DNA of 64,000 bases from assembly GCA_030248065.1 (NCBI GenBank), contig JASAMV010009133.1, positions 1 through 64,000 of the forward strand, written 5' to 3'. Position numbers and translations under genes: made by a program. The notes under the pieces are model-generated. The model was not told where the DNA came from, did not search any database, and saw nothing but the letters and a program-made list of their open reading frames with translations. Shown here piece by piece: positions 23,221 through 35,200 of this stretch (positions are counted from its first letter, which is position 1; the number at the start of each line of letters is the position of its first letter). The DNA is from Rhynchonema sp. JSB1_4 (Eukaryota > Nematoda > Chromadorea > Monhysterida > Xyalidae).

Positions 23221-25121
23221 GCTTGCGCTGTTAAAATCTGACAAAGCTGACATGAGAAAATTTTTTGAAAGACTAGGTATTCACAATAAATACCAAACAG
23301 AAAATCACAACAGTCGAAATATACCAAAACAACAGGAAATACAATCAACAAAATTGGGATCAACAATTGTGTACAAGCAAACTTGGTGTTGGGGAACCAT
23401 TGTATGATATTGATGTTGTGCCGTTTGTGTTTATGCATTTGGTTTCATCAAAAAAGTTTATAGGCATAGGTGGGGGTGCGCACACCAGCTCAACTTAGTT
23501 CTGCACCAGATCTGAGCCCGAATGGTGCAACCGCCAATTTCTGAAAATCAATCACAGTCAGTCCTGTCTAACCATGGCGTGCTGTTCTTATCTATTTTAT
23601 GTGCATTGCGCAGGGAATCAGGTTCAAACAGCGAAGTAAAAAGCCACAAAAAATACAGTTGTTTCGGAGCAGAAGTGGAAGCTCAGGTATTTTTTAAAAC
23701 CAAATCGGATCGGGCCAGTTATGACTATTGTGGTAACTTTGACCAGCGTGAAAGTCAGTGCAAGCAAGTTCAACCTAAGGCTTACTGTCAGGCATCAGAT
23801 GCTTCAAGGCAGACGCGAACTGAGCGTTCAATTTTTCACAGCTGTTTCACCTGGACCGATCTTGTCATACATATTTAGAATACTGGCCCTTTGGCTTATC
23901 AGCAGTCAACTTTAATTATTCCCACCCATACTTCCGTTGGCGATTTGTTTACAAAGTTTTCGGGTCCTGTTATTAGCCAATGCACGTGAGCAAAGTTGGG
24001 TTGACGGGAAAGCGTGGGCGTGTATTAAAACGGCCGCATTTGTTGTCACGCCTATTGGCTGCACCGATGCCCGGCGAAAGTTATCTCTCTAACTGGGGAA
24101 ACCGGGTCCAAGCAGGTCATAACCATGTTTTCTTGTTTGAATTATGAGAATTGATTCGATTCGATACCCTCCGCTGGTGTGGCACGATAACCAGATGGCC
24201 ACCCCCATGCTGTAACTTCATGTCCACGTTGCATTCTGTAATCTTTACATTCGTGAGGATTTTGTGCACAAATTGTTTGGTGTGCATGCTTTTTGTGTTT
24301 GAGCGGAAGCCCATGATTCGGACCAGTGAAGTCGTTGATTGGGCGTTGGAAAAATTAAACAAGCGGTATCACAAAATTTACTGTTAAGAAGGTGGGCAAT
24401 TACGGAACGAAAGTCAAACAGAAAACAAAAGAAACAGTCTCAAAACTTACGAATGCACCACGTGTAACATTGGTATAACATTATGAGAATAACAATTAAG
24501 GCAAAAAGATAAAAATGAACAAAACATAAAGCCTAAGTAACTTAGAGAAATAATTGATCACTCAACAAAAAAGGCAGAGCACTTTTCCAGTTGCCAAATA
24601 TTTGTTCCAGCAGTTAAAAAGCATAAATTGATACAAAAACAACAAAAGATCACGGTACATAACATGAACATGAGCTATAATCAAATGACAATTTTTAGGA
24701 AGACTAATAGTAGGCATATTGGATCACTCGTATACTCCATCAACTTTTAATTGAGATTATAATGCAGTTCTTAGTCGCAGAATTATTGCAAAAATCATAG
24801 GGAACCCAGTAAACGGTACAGCTCAAAACTTTTCGGTACCTCGAATGCATAGTGAACAAGAACAATAACTTAGCACACAAAAACTGTAACAAGATAATCA
24901 TAATTCAACGATATTTATTATTTCGGGGGAATAATAAGATAACAGGGTTAATAACGCTAACGCTCATCAACCAACTGAGAAACCTTTCCTTCAATTTTAT
25001 TTTTCGTTCAAAATCACGTGAAGTGTCAGGTTTGTGTTAGCTGACGTTTCACGCAGGGACTGACACCAAAAATCGCAGCAACGTATGCATAACTCTGATT
25101 GAAGATTTGAACGCGCAGTAA
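23221..25121. other. Intergenic or unrecognised exons
   Basis: The frames at 23522-23878 and 24151-24387 could contain real exons. The second ends with plausible coding text (SEVVDWALEKLNKRYHKIYC). I could not build a phase-consistent model or recognise a family. Positions 24400-25100 are A/T-rich without signals. Confidence 0.35.
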
Positions 25122-26036
25122 GGCCGCATTCACAATGCAGCGCGTTAGCGTGTTAGCGCGTTAGCGTGTTGCTGATTAGCGTGCACGCTTTTCCGCACGG
25201 TTTTGCACTCACAATGGAAAATTGAAAAAGCGCGTTAGCGTGCACGCTTATCAGTGACACGCTAATGCGCTAACGCGCTAACGCGCTAATCAGCAAAACG
25301 CGTTTGCATTCACAATGCCCGTTGGTCTGGGTGTTGGCAAATGCCGAATTTTTTTATTTCTTTGTTTTGAAAACGGCAACCAATCGTTTTCAAGATTCAT
25401 TAAAACTTATTTTGATTCTAAAGGAACATTTTCCTCAAATGGAAAATCTAGCTAGTCGCGACATGAACAATCCATGCGCGCAATACAGTCTCCTTGTCGT
25501 GTCATGCATCACAATTACATCACCAAAGAGGATACACAACACATAAGCAGATGAACAACGTTCTGCGCAACGTTTGCTTGCAGCTAATATAACAGCAGCC
25601 GAAACTGTTTGCATCAATCGATTGATAGCGTAAAAAGATATGCTTCTAAGCATCAAAATCAAACAAAAATATTCTCAATGAACGCAGCAGGCTTTATTTC
25701 CTATGTTTTCACCTTTTTCGTGGTCTGATAATGTTTTCAAATTAAATTATAAACTTTAGAACACGCGCATCCAGTGCTAACGCGCAAAAAAATTAGAACC
25801 AGTCCTAATCGTGAAAAGCGCGTTAGCGTGCACGCTAACGCGCCAACGCGCTAATCAGCTTTGCATTGTGAATGCAAAAGCGCGTTGCGCATCTGCGCGT
25901 TAGCGTGCGAGAAAACTTGCTCGCACGCTAACGCGCTAACGCGCTAATCAGCTTTTTCCATTGTGAATGCAAAAGCGTGCGCATCTCGCACGCTAACGCG
26001 CTAACACGCTAACGCGCTTGCATTGTGAATGCGGCC
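25122..26036. mobile_element. PIF/Harbinger-like element G with GCGTTAGCG arrays
   Basis: The inverted ends GGCCGCATTCACAATGC are flanked by TAA (25119-25121 and 26037-26039). Both flanks carry many copies of the word CGCGTTAGCG and its complement CGCTAACGCG, separated by CTGATTAGC. The central 500 bp (25330-25830) is unique and has no transposase frame. Confidence 0.85.
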
Positions 26037-26223
26037 TAAGTTTACACAGCAGGCACAGATACAACAGTCTCCCCCTTTATCGCGACGGTGCCTCAAAATA
26101 ACGAAACCATATTCCATAAAGGGGCCAACCGTGTGATCCGAACGCAGTGCACTGATAAAAATCCTGTACACAATGACCGAAACTGCCTATCCTCCCCCAT
26201 CACATAATTAGCATTATTTATCG

Positions 26224-26229
26224 ATTTAT
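26224..26229 (-). promoter_or_regulatory. Polyadenylation signal AATAAA of the WDR1 gene
   Basis: On the minus strand an AATAAA lies about 60 nt beyond the TGA of the WDR1/UNC-78 gene, a normal distance for its mRNA 3' end. Confidence 0.5.
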
Positions 26230-26287
26230 TTTATTTATTAGCATTATCGATAAATAGCATCATCGACACATTGCAGCATCTGCCCGT

Positions 26288-29200
26288 TCACTGCGGCAGT
26301 CTAATAGTCCACTGTTTGGTGTTCGAGTCCTGTCCACAACTGACCACCGTCGTCGCGTCCAGCCACGCAACACACGTGATTTGGCTCATTGTGTGCGCCG
26401 CTGCAATTTCAACGTATGATATTGCATAAAGATTATACATTTATTTTCTTTTGTTTATGTTTCGCGTAACAAGCCGATGTCAAGGGTCGATTACCACGAG
26501 ATCAACGGAGTCGCATATATGTTCACGTTGAAACATTTCGTTTCGTGTCAGCTTTGTTGCCGGCATCGTAGGTTAAATTGACTTCGATACACGGTACCGA
26601 ACCTGCCCGAGGTCTACCCGCGTGTGCCACCGTGCACACCAAATTCGGCGAACAATCTCCAACGTCCGGACGTCCACGTCCGTCGTACAGACTGGAGATG
26701 CCGACCGCGCAAGTCATCGGGTTTTCGGAATCGGGAACGACTAAGTCGACGCCTCGTTCCCGCGTTGAGCACCCAGTCGACACCCTACTCGACCTCGACC
26801 TTGGCCACAACAACTATGCCAACTACTGCAGCAGGCTCCTGTCAATATCCAACGACATCCACCCCAACCCCGGACCACCATCGAAGTACCCTTGCGCAGT
26901 GTGCAACAACGCAGTTCGCAACAACACCGCCTCAGTCCTGTGCAACACCTGCTTCAAATGGGTACATGCTTCCCGGGCCCGTAACTGTGCCAAACTGTCC
27001 GACATCAACCACTACAACAGCCAGTATCGATGTCCGACTTGCATCACTAAACCAACACCGACGCCGCTACCCAACCAAACCGTGTGCACCGACCCACCGG
27101 GCGAAATCAAGATCCTACAGCTCAACATCAACGGGATATCTAATAAGTCCATCGAACTGTCGAACTTCTTACACAACAATCACATCAAAGTCGCGGCACT
27201 TCAAGAAACCAAACTCGGCCGCGACTCAAAATCCCCAACAATCCCCAACTTCACAGTCATCAGAAACGACCGCAACACACACGGTGGCGGTCTTGCGCTG
27301 TGTGTGCACGAGTCCATACGTTTCTCCACGAAACAGTTGCCCCAGCCCAAATCTACCGACATCGAACAACAAGCAATCACCATCCACATGGACAACACCG
27401 ACATCTCAATAGTCAACATCTATATCCCCCCGGCATCTTCGTGCAACAGCAACAGTGACATCTCCCTCGCGCATCTACTGTCACTTGAAAACACCATCAT
27501 CGCAGGCGACATCAATGCGCACGATGACATGTGGGGCAGCTCGATCAGCGACTCACGGGGAGCTAAATTGAGCTCCGAGATCGACTCATCGAACTTCGGT
27601 GCCCTCAACGACTACTCCCCCACTCGCATACCCACAACAGGCGACCCAACCTCACCTGACGCTACATTCGCTACCAACTCGCTGCTCCCATGTTGTGACT
27701 GGAGCACGAAAATTGCGCTAAGCTCAGACCACGTACCCATCCTCATCTCAATCCCCACGGTCTCCACTACAATCACGTCCATACGCCGCACTTTCACCAA
27801 CTACGCAAAGGCAGACTGGGAAGGCTTCACGCTCGAGGTGGACAAAAAACTGGCCACCGCCACGTCAACGGGCAACCCCCATCGTGATGAGAAGACACTC
27901 CGCTCAGCCATTCGCAAGGCGTCAAACAGGCACATTCCGACGGGGCGCCGACGCGACTACATCCCAGGCCTGTCCACAGAAACAATCGGGCTGATGAAAG
28001 AGCGTGACAAACTGCGAGAAAACAACCCAAACGCCATCGAAATCACCACGCTGAACTCGGCTATTACGTCGGCCATAAACCGTCACCATCGCGAACAATG
28101 GCGCGACAGCCTCGCAGATTTCAGCCATCGCACCAACGCCAGCAAACTGTGGCGCCTCATCAAACGTCTGGCTGGTACCCCGCAGGCACCTAACAACCAG
28201 TCAATCTGCTTCAACGGCAAAAACATCACCTCAAACAAGAAAGCCGCCAACAAATTCAATCGTCAGTTCACCGCAGCCAACACACACAAATCGAGTCGAC
28301 TGTCCCGAAAAGTAACAAGAGCCGTGAGAAGATTAAAAGCCGACAACAAGACCAGGCTTTCCCTCGCCGAAGTCAGCGTTGCCATCAAGAACGCACGCAA
28401 CTCCAGGGCCAGCGGGCCAGATGGCGTCTCCGCTCTCCACATCAAACATCTTGGCCCAGTCGCTCGACAATTCCTCACAGACATCTACAACCTCTCCCTC
28501 AACCGCAACATCATTCCCCGCATCTGGAAGCAGGCGACCATCATCCCCCTACTAAAACCCAACAAGCCCGCTGACAACGCCAAATCATACCGCCCAATCT
28601 CACTCCTCTGCCCAGCGGTGAAGGTGCTTGAACGGTGTCTCCTGCCGCGTATCCTGCGCTACCTTCCGCCCGAAGACCACCAACACGGCTTCCGCGCTAA
28701 CCACTCAACAACAACAGCGCTGTCTACCATTGTCACAGCCGCAGCTACAGCAATGAACGATGAGCCGACACGACACACTATCTTGGTGGCAATCGACCTA
28801 TCGAAGGCGTTCGACTGTGTCGACCATGACCTCATCGTCGTCGAATTTATGCGCGCGGGGCTTGACAACGTTCTCGTTAAATGGCTGGCCAATTACGTCC
28901 GAGGCAGACAGGCCAAAACGCTCTTCCGCGGGGTCCTGTCGTCCACCTGCATCGTGCGCAGTGGGGTCCCACAAGGCTCAGTACTGTCTCCATGCCTCTT
29001 CAACTTTTACGTCCGCGACATCCCCACCCCTCCGCCGTTCATCAAAGTCGTGTCCTACGCAGACGACTTCACCGTGCTAGCCAGCGGCAACGACCTTGAA
29101 GCGGTGTCCGCCCCACTCAACGACTACATCCAACATCTTTGCGGCTTCTTCGCCGGATGCGGCCTCTCAGTCTCCGAAACCAAGTCCACGTCCACAGTGT

Positions 29201-32200
29201 TGACATCAGGCCGCAAACCCGCGGTCAAATCCTTCACTCCACCCATATACATCAACGGCACACGGCTTCCCAGCGACTCCTACCCGAAAATTCTGGGTGT
29301 CGTATTCGACCCAGGCATCAGATTCGAACGCCATTGCGAGTCAATTCGGTCGCGGGTACAATCACGCAACTCGATCCTGAAGGCGCTGGCAGGCACTAGC
29401 TGGGGACAAAGCAAGGAGACCCTCAATGTCACCTTCAATGCCATCAGCAAGTCTATAATAAACTACGCTGCGCCGGTATGGAAACCAACCGCGAACAAGA
29501 AGGGCATTGACCGCATCCAGCCAGCCCAAAATGCCGCGTTGAGGGTCATTTCCGGCTGTCATCTGATGTCAAATACAGACCACCTTCACCAAGAGTGCAA
29601 GCAGCTGACTGTCAACCGCCATCTCGACATGGTCAGCGCGCAATTCCTGGCAGCAGCGCAACTTCGTGAACATCCCTGCCACGATACGACATCCGACCCT
29701 CACACGAAAGCCAAACGTCGACCTACTCTTCAGTCCAAATTCGCGGAAGCTGTACAACGCAACACCGTAATGACGAAGAAGAAGTACGACTACGGCAAAA
29801 CGCTGAAAGCGATCCACACCGACTTCGTCTCCCAGGACAAGGCGGCACTCAGCGTCAATCGGGTCCTGGGCACCAAACCACCCGACATCAACCCAGAAGA
29901 AGAGTCGCTGGATCGGCGTACAAGATGCACCCTGGCGCAATTACGCAGTGGGCACTGCCGCATGCTGAACTCATATCGCAATCGCATCGACCCAAACATA
30001 CAAAACGTGTGCCCTCGATGCTGCACCGAGCCTGACACGGTCGAACATCTGTTTCGTTGCAAAAGCCGACCCGTATCCACGAGCCCAATCGATCTGTGGC
30101 GTAACCCGATCAAATGCGCAGAAGATCTGTCGGACATCTTCAGTCAACTATGAGACCACGACAACCGAATGTTGGCAAATAATCAATCAATACACGGTAC
30201 CGTGAAACATCAGCACCAGGCTTTGGGAAAGAACTGGCCTCAAGTCTTCAAGTCAAATGATTCATTTCGTTTGGTTTCACTTTTTAAACAGTCTTTCTCG
30301 TCTGTTAGTGGTATCAGATAACTAGAATACAATGGTTTCAACTTTCAATGCGCTGAAGGCAAACCATACTAACACGAGCTCGATTTCGGAGCTGGCAGAA
30401 TAGTGAAACATTCATAAGTGGCTGCTGATTTGGGAAATGAATATAAATATAATTTTTCGCGATGATCCTTGACTGATCTCCACTCCCCAAGAATTAAACG
30501 AACATACTGCCAAAACCGACCTCTAATAATAATTGGATGTTCACCCGAGTGTTGCATGTCCCAAACAATCAAGTTCGTGTCGAGACCACCCGAGATCAGA
30601 AATCGATCGGTCGGATGCCAGGCGCAGCACGTCACTTTGGCCGCGTGGAACGCCCAGTCTTTCTCGGATGCAACCTATATGTGACTGGAGTGAAACATCA
30701 GCTGGCCAGTGATGGAACAGTCTACGTTCTTGATGGTGAAATTTTCAGAACTGGAGGAAGCAGAAAGTTTTGAGTACACAGTACATTGATCACAATTTTC
30801 ACTATTATAGTGGTGATGACTAATGAGGAGTTTAACAGCAGAGCGGAAACAAAATACCCTTATCAGAAAGTTTGGCAGAATATCACAAGGTTTGACCACA
30901 TGGAGGGTGCAATGTACTGTGGCTCAGGTTTTCTTATTTCAATGGACATGAATCATGCAAGTGTTTTTGTTCAGATTTGGCACAAGCATGACTTGAATGA
31001 AAACCCACCTTGAAATCCTCCACTCGATACGGCACGACCCTGCGTGCTGCATCAGTGACAGCCAGGTAGTCACCGCGATGACTGCAATGAAATTATGGTT
31101 TGTGCTCATTTTCGGTGTTTTAGACCATTTTGGAACGTCATTGACAACAACAACTGGAGCTGAAACTGGATTGCATGACTTTATGGCAACAGTGACACTT
31201 AAGCTGCTCACAACAGTTGGACAAAACACAAGAATCTTGAGAACGCGTGATCGAAACCACTTGAAATAACGCAAGGAGATCACCATCTCCTTCACACGAC
31301 TTGACTGGCGATGATCTCAGTTGCGACAACAGACACTTGGCAATGAGAGTCACAAAGAAACAGCAGATGCCGGTAAATACACTTGCTTCGGTCCAAGATC
31401 TCCAATCAGCAGCACACCTTCGTCATCATATCGCACTCGTTTCTGAGAATGTAAGATCAAAACGCTGTCCGTTCAACGCACCTGAATTTCACCGATGATA
31501 TAGCGCCCTGATGTGTCAATTCTTTCTCCAACGCACAGCCATTTGGACCACCATCAGCCCCCAATCGGTAGACGCGCACGATGCTGTCCTGGAGTATAGA
31601 TACATACATACATCTTTAAGTTCAAGTTTATTCTCGACCTTGCGCACAAATTCAGTCAAGGCGGGATATTTACCCATAACGCTGTTAACAAAAACTGTGT
31701 AATTATGACTTAATGAGGATCTTTCGAAATTTACTGGCGAGTAGAGATATTAATTTCAACCAGCGCGACAAGTTAGTGCCAGACAGCTGATCCGAAAAGA
31801 ACGGCCTTGATTTCCGAGTTTTTGCAGTCGATCTCCAAAAAGCCTAATCAATATTATGCCAACCTGATCAAAAACCGGTTTCGGCCTCACCACAACAAAG
31901 TTTGATATTTACAAAAAATAAGCTAACCAGGAATCACTTATACAGAAATCTACATTTTAACAAACTACACCCCCCCCCCAAAATACAACTAACGGCGCCT
32001 CCCACAGCGAGCATCTGTTTGCTGGGATGCACATCCACACAGGATGCCTCATAGTTGGTGACCACTTTGGTCGCACCACTCGCAATGCTGCCATCGAAGA
32101 ACAACAACACCTCTTTCTGACAGGCAACTGCCGTCACGTCGCCTGCAAAAAATTATGCATAAAAAACTAGTGGCGCAAAGCAAAGGTATTTGAAAAAAAT

Positions 32201-35200
32201 GCGCGCAAATCTTAAAGATGTTAAAAACAGCAGACATTACCATTTATTGATTAAGAAAAAAAGCTCACCATCGGCGGTGACAGAAATGCCACGCGGCTGT
32301 GAGTGCAGGCCGGTGTGTGTGGGTTGGAGTTTATCTGGAAAATAAAACGATAATCGATCCACCGGATCTACACTCACAATGAGCATAACCCAGCGTAAAT
32401 TCAAGCGCACGGGAAATGTTTCGGTGTTAAAGTAAGTTCCGCATCAAAAACGAAAAACTAATCACACTTGTTGCACAACAAAATGAATAAAAAAACTTAA
32501 AAAAAGAAACACAAAGTTGCGGTTTCTGAGCAACATTCGAAATAATCAAACAAGAGAAACAACAACAACCAACCAATAGCGCCATCCAGCACGCCATACG
32601 TGCGCGCAATGCTGTCGTCCCATCCAACGGTGGTGAGCGCCTTCATGTTCGCATCGCATTGCACCCCGACCACCTGTGCTTTGTGAATGTTGGGACGGAG
32701 ACGTAGCGATGCGCCCGACTGACTATTCCAGCGACCTGGAAGTGAATATTGCATTTGTCTGGCTTATTTTTTGACATAGCAAAGCTCGACTTGTTGGTTG
32801 CTGCGCTGCGTTGTCTTTTGAGTTGCTAACTTGCCTGTCTGCACGAATATCATTCACCACATGGTATTCTGGCAATAATCTATCAACTCAGCACAAACGA
32901 AAGTTTTTGTTACTACTACTTCTGCTACTGCTACTGTTTACAGCTGGCTTCTTACATTGTTCCATGCTGGACGAAAATAAATCACAACAGTACTTATCAG
33001 CTCAACTTTACTTTACGAAGCTGTCCACACGGGTAGAACCCGTGTGACTGAGTGCCGATACCTAACGCGAGAACGGCCTTGCATTTTCGCTAACTCCAAT
33101 GATACCACTCGAGCTCGAAAACCCAAAAAAGAATAAAAAACTAAATTCAGCATTCATCCATCTGCACACTCATCCCACTCACACATGTTGCCCTCCGAGT
33201 CGGCCGTGAACAAATGTCCAGTTTCAGTGTTGGTGGCCAGCGCCGTGATCGGTTTGTTGTGTCCGTTGATCGTACGAATCGGGTTGCCCGGGTTCTGGCG
33301 TTGTCAGAAAGCTTTATTCATGTGTTTTTCGTCTTGATACGTTATTGCCAACCTGTTGAACTGGCATCACGTTTCATATGAGTTGAGAACATTTCTTGTC
33401 ATAAATTGCAAACGGTAATTTTTACGAATCACAGCATTTGCAATCATGGAGAAAACATAATCCGGACGTTTCAAACATCCGTCTTTTGCGTTGTGTTCAG
33501 ACACTGTCAATGAGTCAGGTAGCAGTGAGAATGTGCGTGTTTTATCGATAAGTAAAAAAATTAATCCATTAGTATTCTCCAAATTCCCCAACCTGCGCGT
33601 CCAAATAGGATATTGACCCACTGAGACTGACGGCCAGCTGGTGATTGCCGACACACAAACAGCCGAGTTGTTGGTCCTCAACGGCTGAGCCCATGTTCCA
33701 CGAACTGGAATGGACGTGCATGAATGAATGGTGAAAGTGCGCGAAAATGTTGTTTGTCAGACGAAGGATGATGCTTGTGTTCGTATGCTTGATCTTCATT
33801 TTTGTTTTTGGTCCAATGCAGGATCAAGAGAACCAACAACGATGCAACTGCACGCGCTGGTCATTATGCTCCGGTAAAATATCAAACCTTGGCGAATGGT
33901 TGACAGCCGCCGTGCAGTTGATGATTCACTGCTGAATGACCTGCCTTCTTGGACAGTTCACCATAATAAAGCTTGTACGAACGTTTTTAAAAAAAATTCC
34001 GAAAATAAAAAAAGGATGAACTCACACCACGACTTGTCTCGTCTCCACATCCCACCATTTGCAGGTCTTATCGCCGGATGCCGTCAGAATGTGTCGACCA
34101 TCTGAAAAAAATGAACGTTCACAATTTTCTACTCAAAGACCTAAAAAAACGCAAGTCTTCTCATCCAACCTGGCGACCAGCTGACGCCATACACGCCACC
34201 ACCATGAGCCACGTTGCCTTTGAGCGTCGAGTCAATCAATTCACCAACAACTTCGCCTTCGGAACCCTCGAAAAGAAACACCTGAAGATGAACACTTATG
34301 ATAAAAATTGCAACAGCAAACCGCATTTTTTGGCAAAGAAAGAGAATTAAGTGACCTTTCCATCTGCGCCACAGCTGGCGAACAGCGCGCCAGTGGTCGG
34401 CTGATATCGTACGCATTGTGCGAAACGTGTGTGCTGGTGGAACAACTGTAAAATGATGGATAAATGGAAATTTGATTGTCAAGGTCAATTGGGCTCAAAT
34501 TAGTTTGGAACATGACTTCAGAATTTTCTTGACGTTTAGGACCGAAAGAACATACCGATCAATGAAATGACTGAAGATATATTATGCAAACAATGAAACA
34601 TTTTCATCGGTAAGTTTCCTCTCATATGAGCCGAAAATACATTCCCGTCACTCATACTTCGCACCAATTCATGACAACGCGGAAACATTTCGCTGCCACC
34701 GTCAACCAAGTGACAACTGATCCAATAATCCGTGAAACATCAGCCAACCGTTTTGAATTTGAACGGCGGCCCTTCGAACATGGCGACGCTGTTGTCCTCG
34801 CTGGCGGAAACGAGTCGAAACGGACGTTCCGGCCGGAAATCGATTGAATTCATCGTCTTGGACTGACCCGATAGATTGCCATTGGATGTGCCCGTGTCGA
34901 ACAGGAACACGTGACCGAACCTGTGTGTGTGCGTGGATGCAATGGAAGAGAAAATCACGAGAACTGTATCGATTTAGATGATCCGATCCTGTGCTCTGGA
35001 ATTCATAATGACTCTAATAGTGCAATGATTGTGTACGAGCATTGATCTATCCAAGGAAAATGTTTCTAGATACCGATAAGGTCAGGAACAATCGAATCAA
35101 ACGAACAATGTCACATGGAAATCGCAAACAAAACCCATACTAAAGAGCTAAATTTTCGCAATGTCTCCTCACCGTTCCCTTCCCTCTCCCACCACCGCCA

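Noticed and set aside
24942..24962. Resemblance to a homing-endonuclease (I-SceI) site
   Set aside because: The match is only partial, and the region has no intron or endonuclease context.
26624..27412. Second 262-codon frame overlapping the LINE start
   Set aside because: It is a shadow frame of the LINE polyprotein, which has all the domains. Its Ser/Thr/Pro-rich text is a codon-shift artefact.
30356..30439. Candidate terminal exon of WDR1
   Set aside because: The frame hits stops, the sequence matches a MITE at 62138-62323, and the true last blade was found at 26400-26288 in phase.
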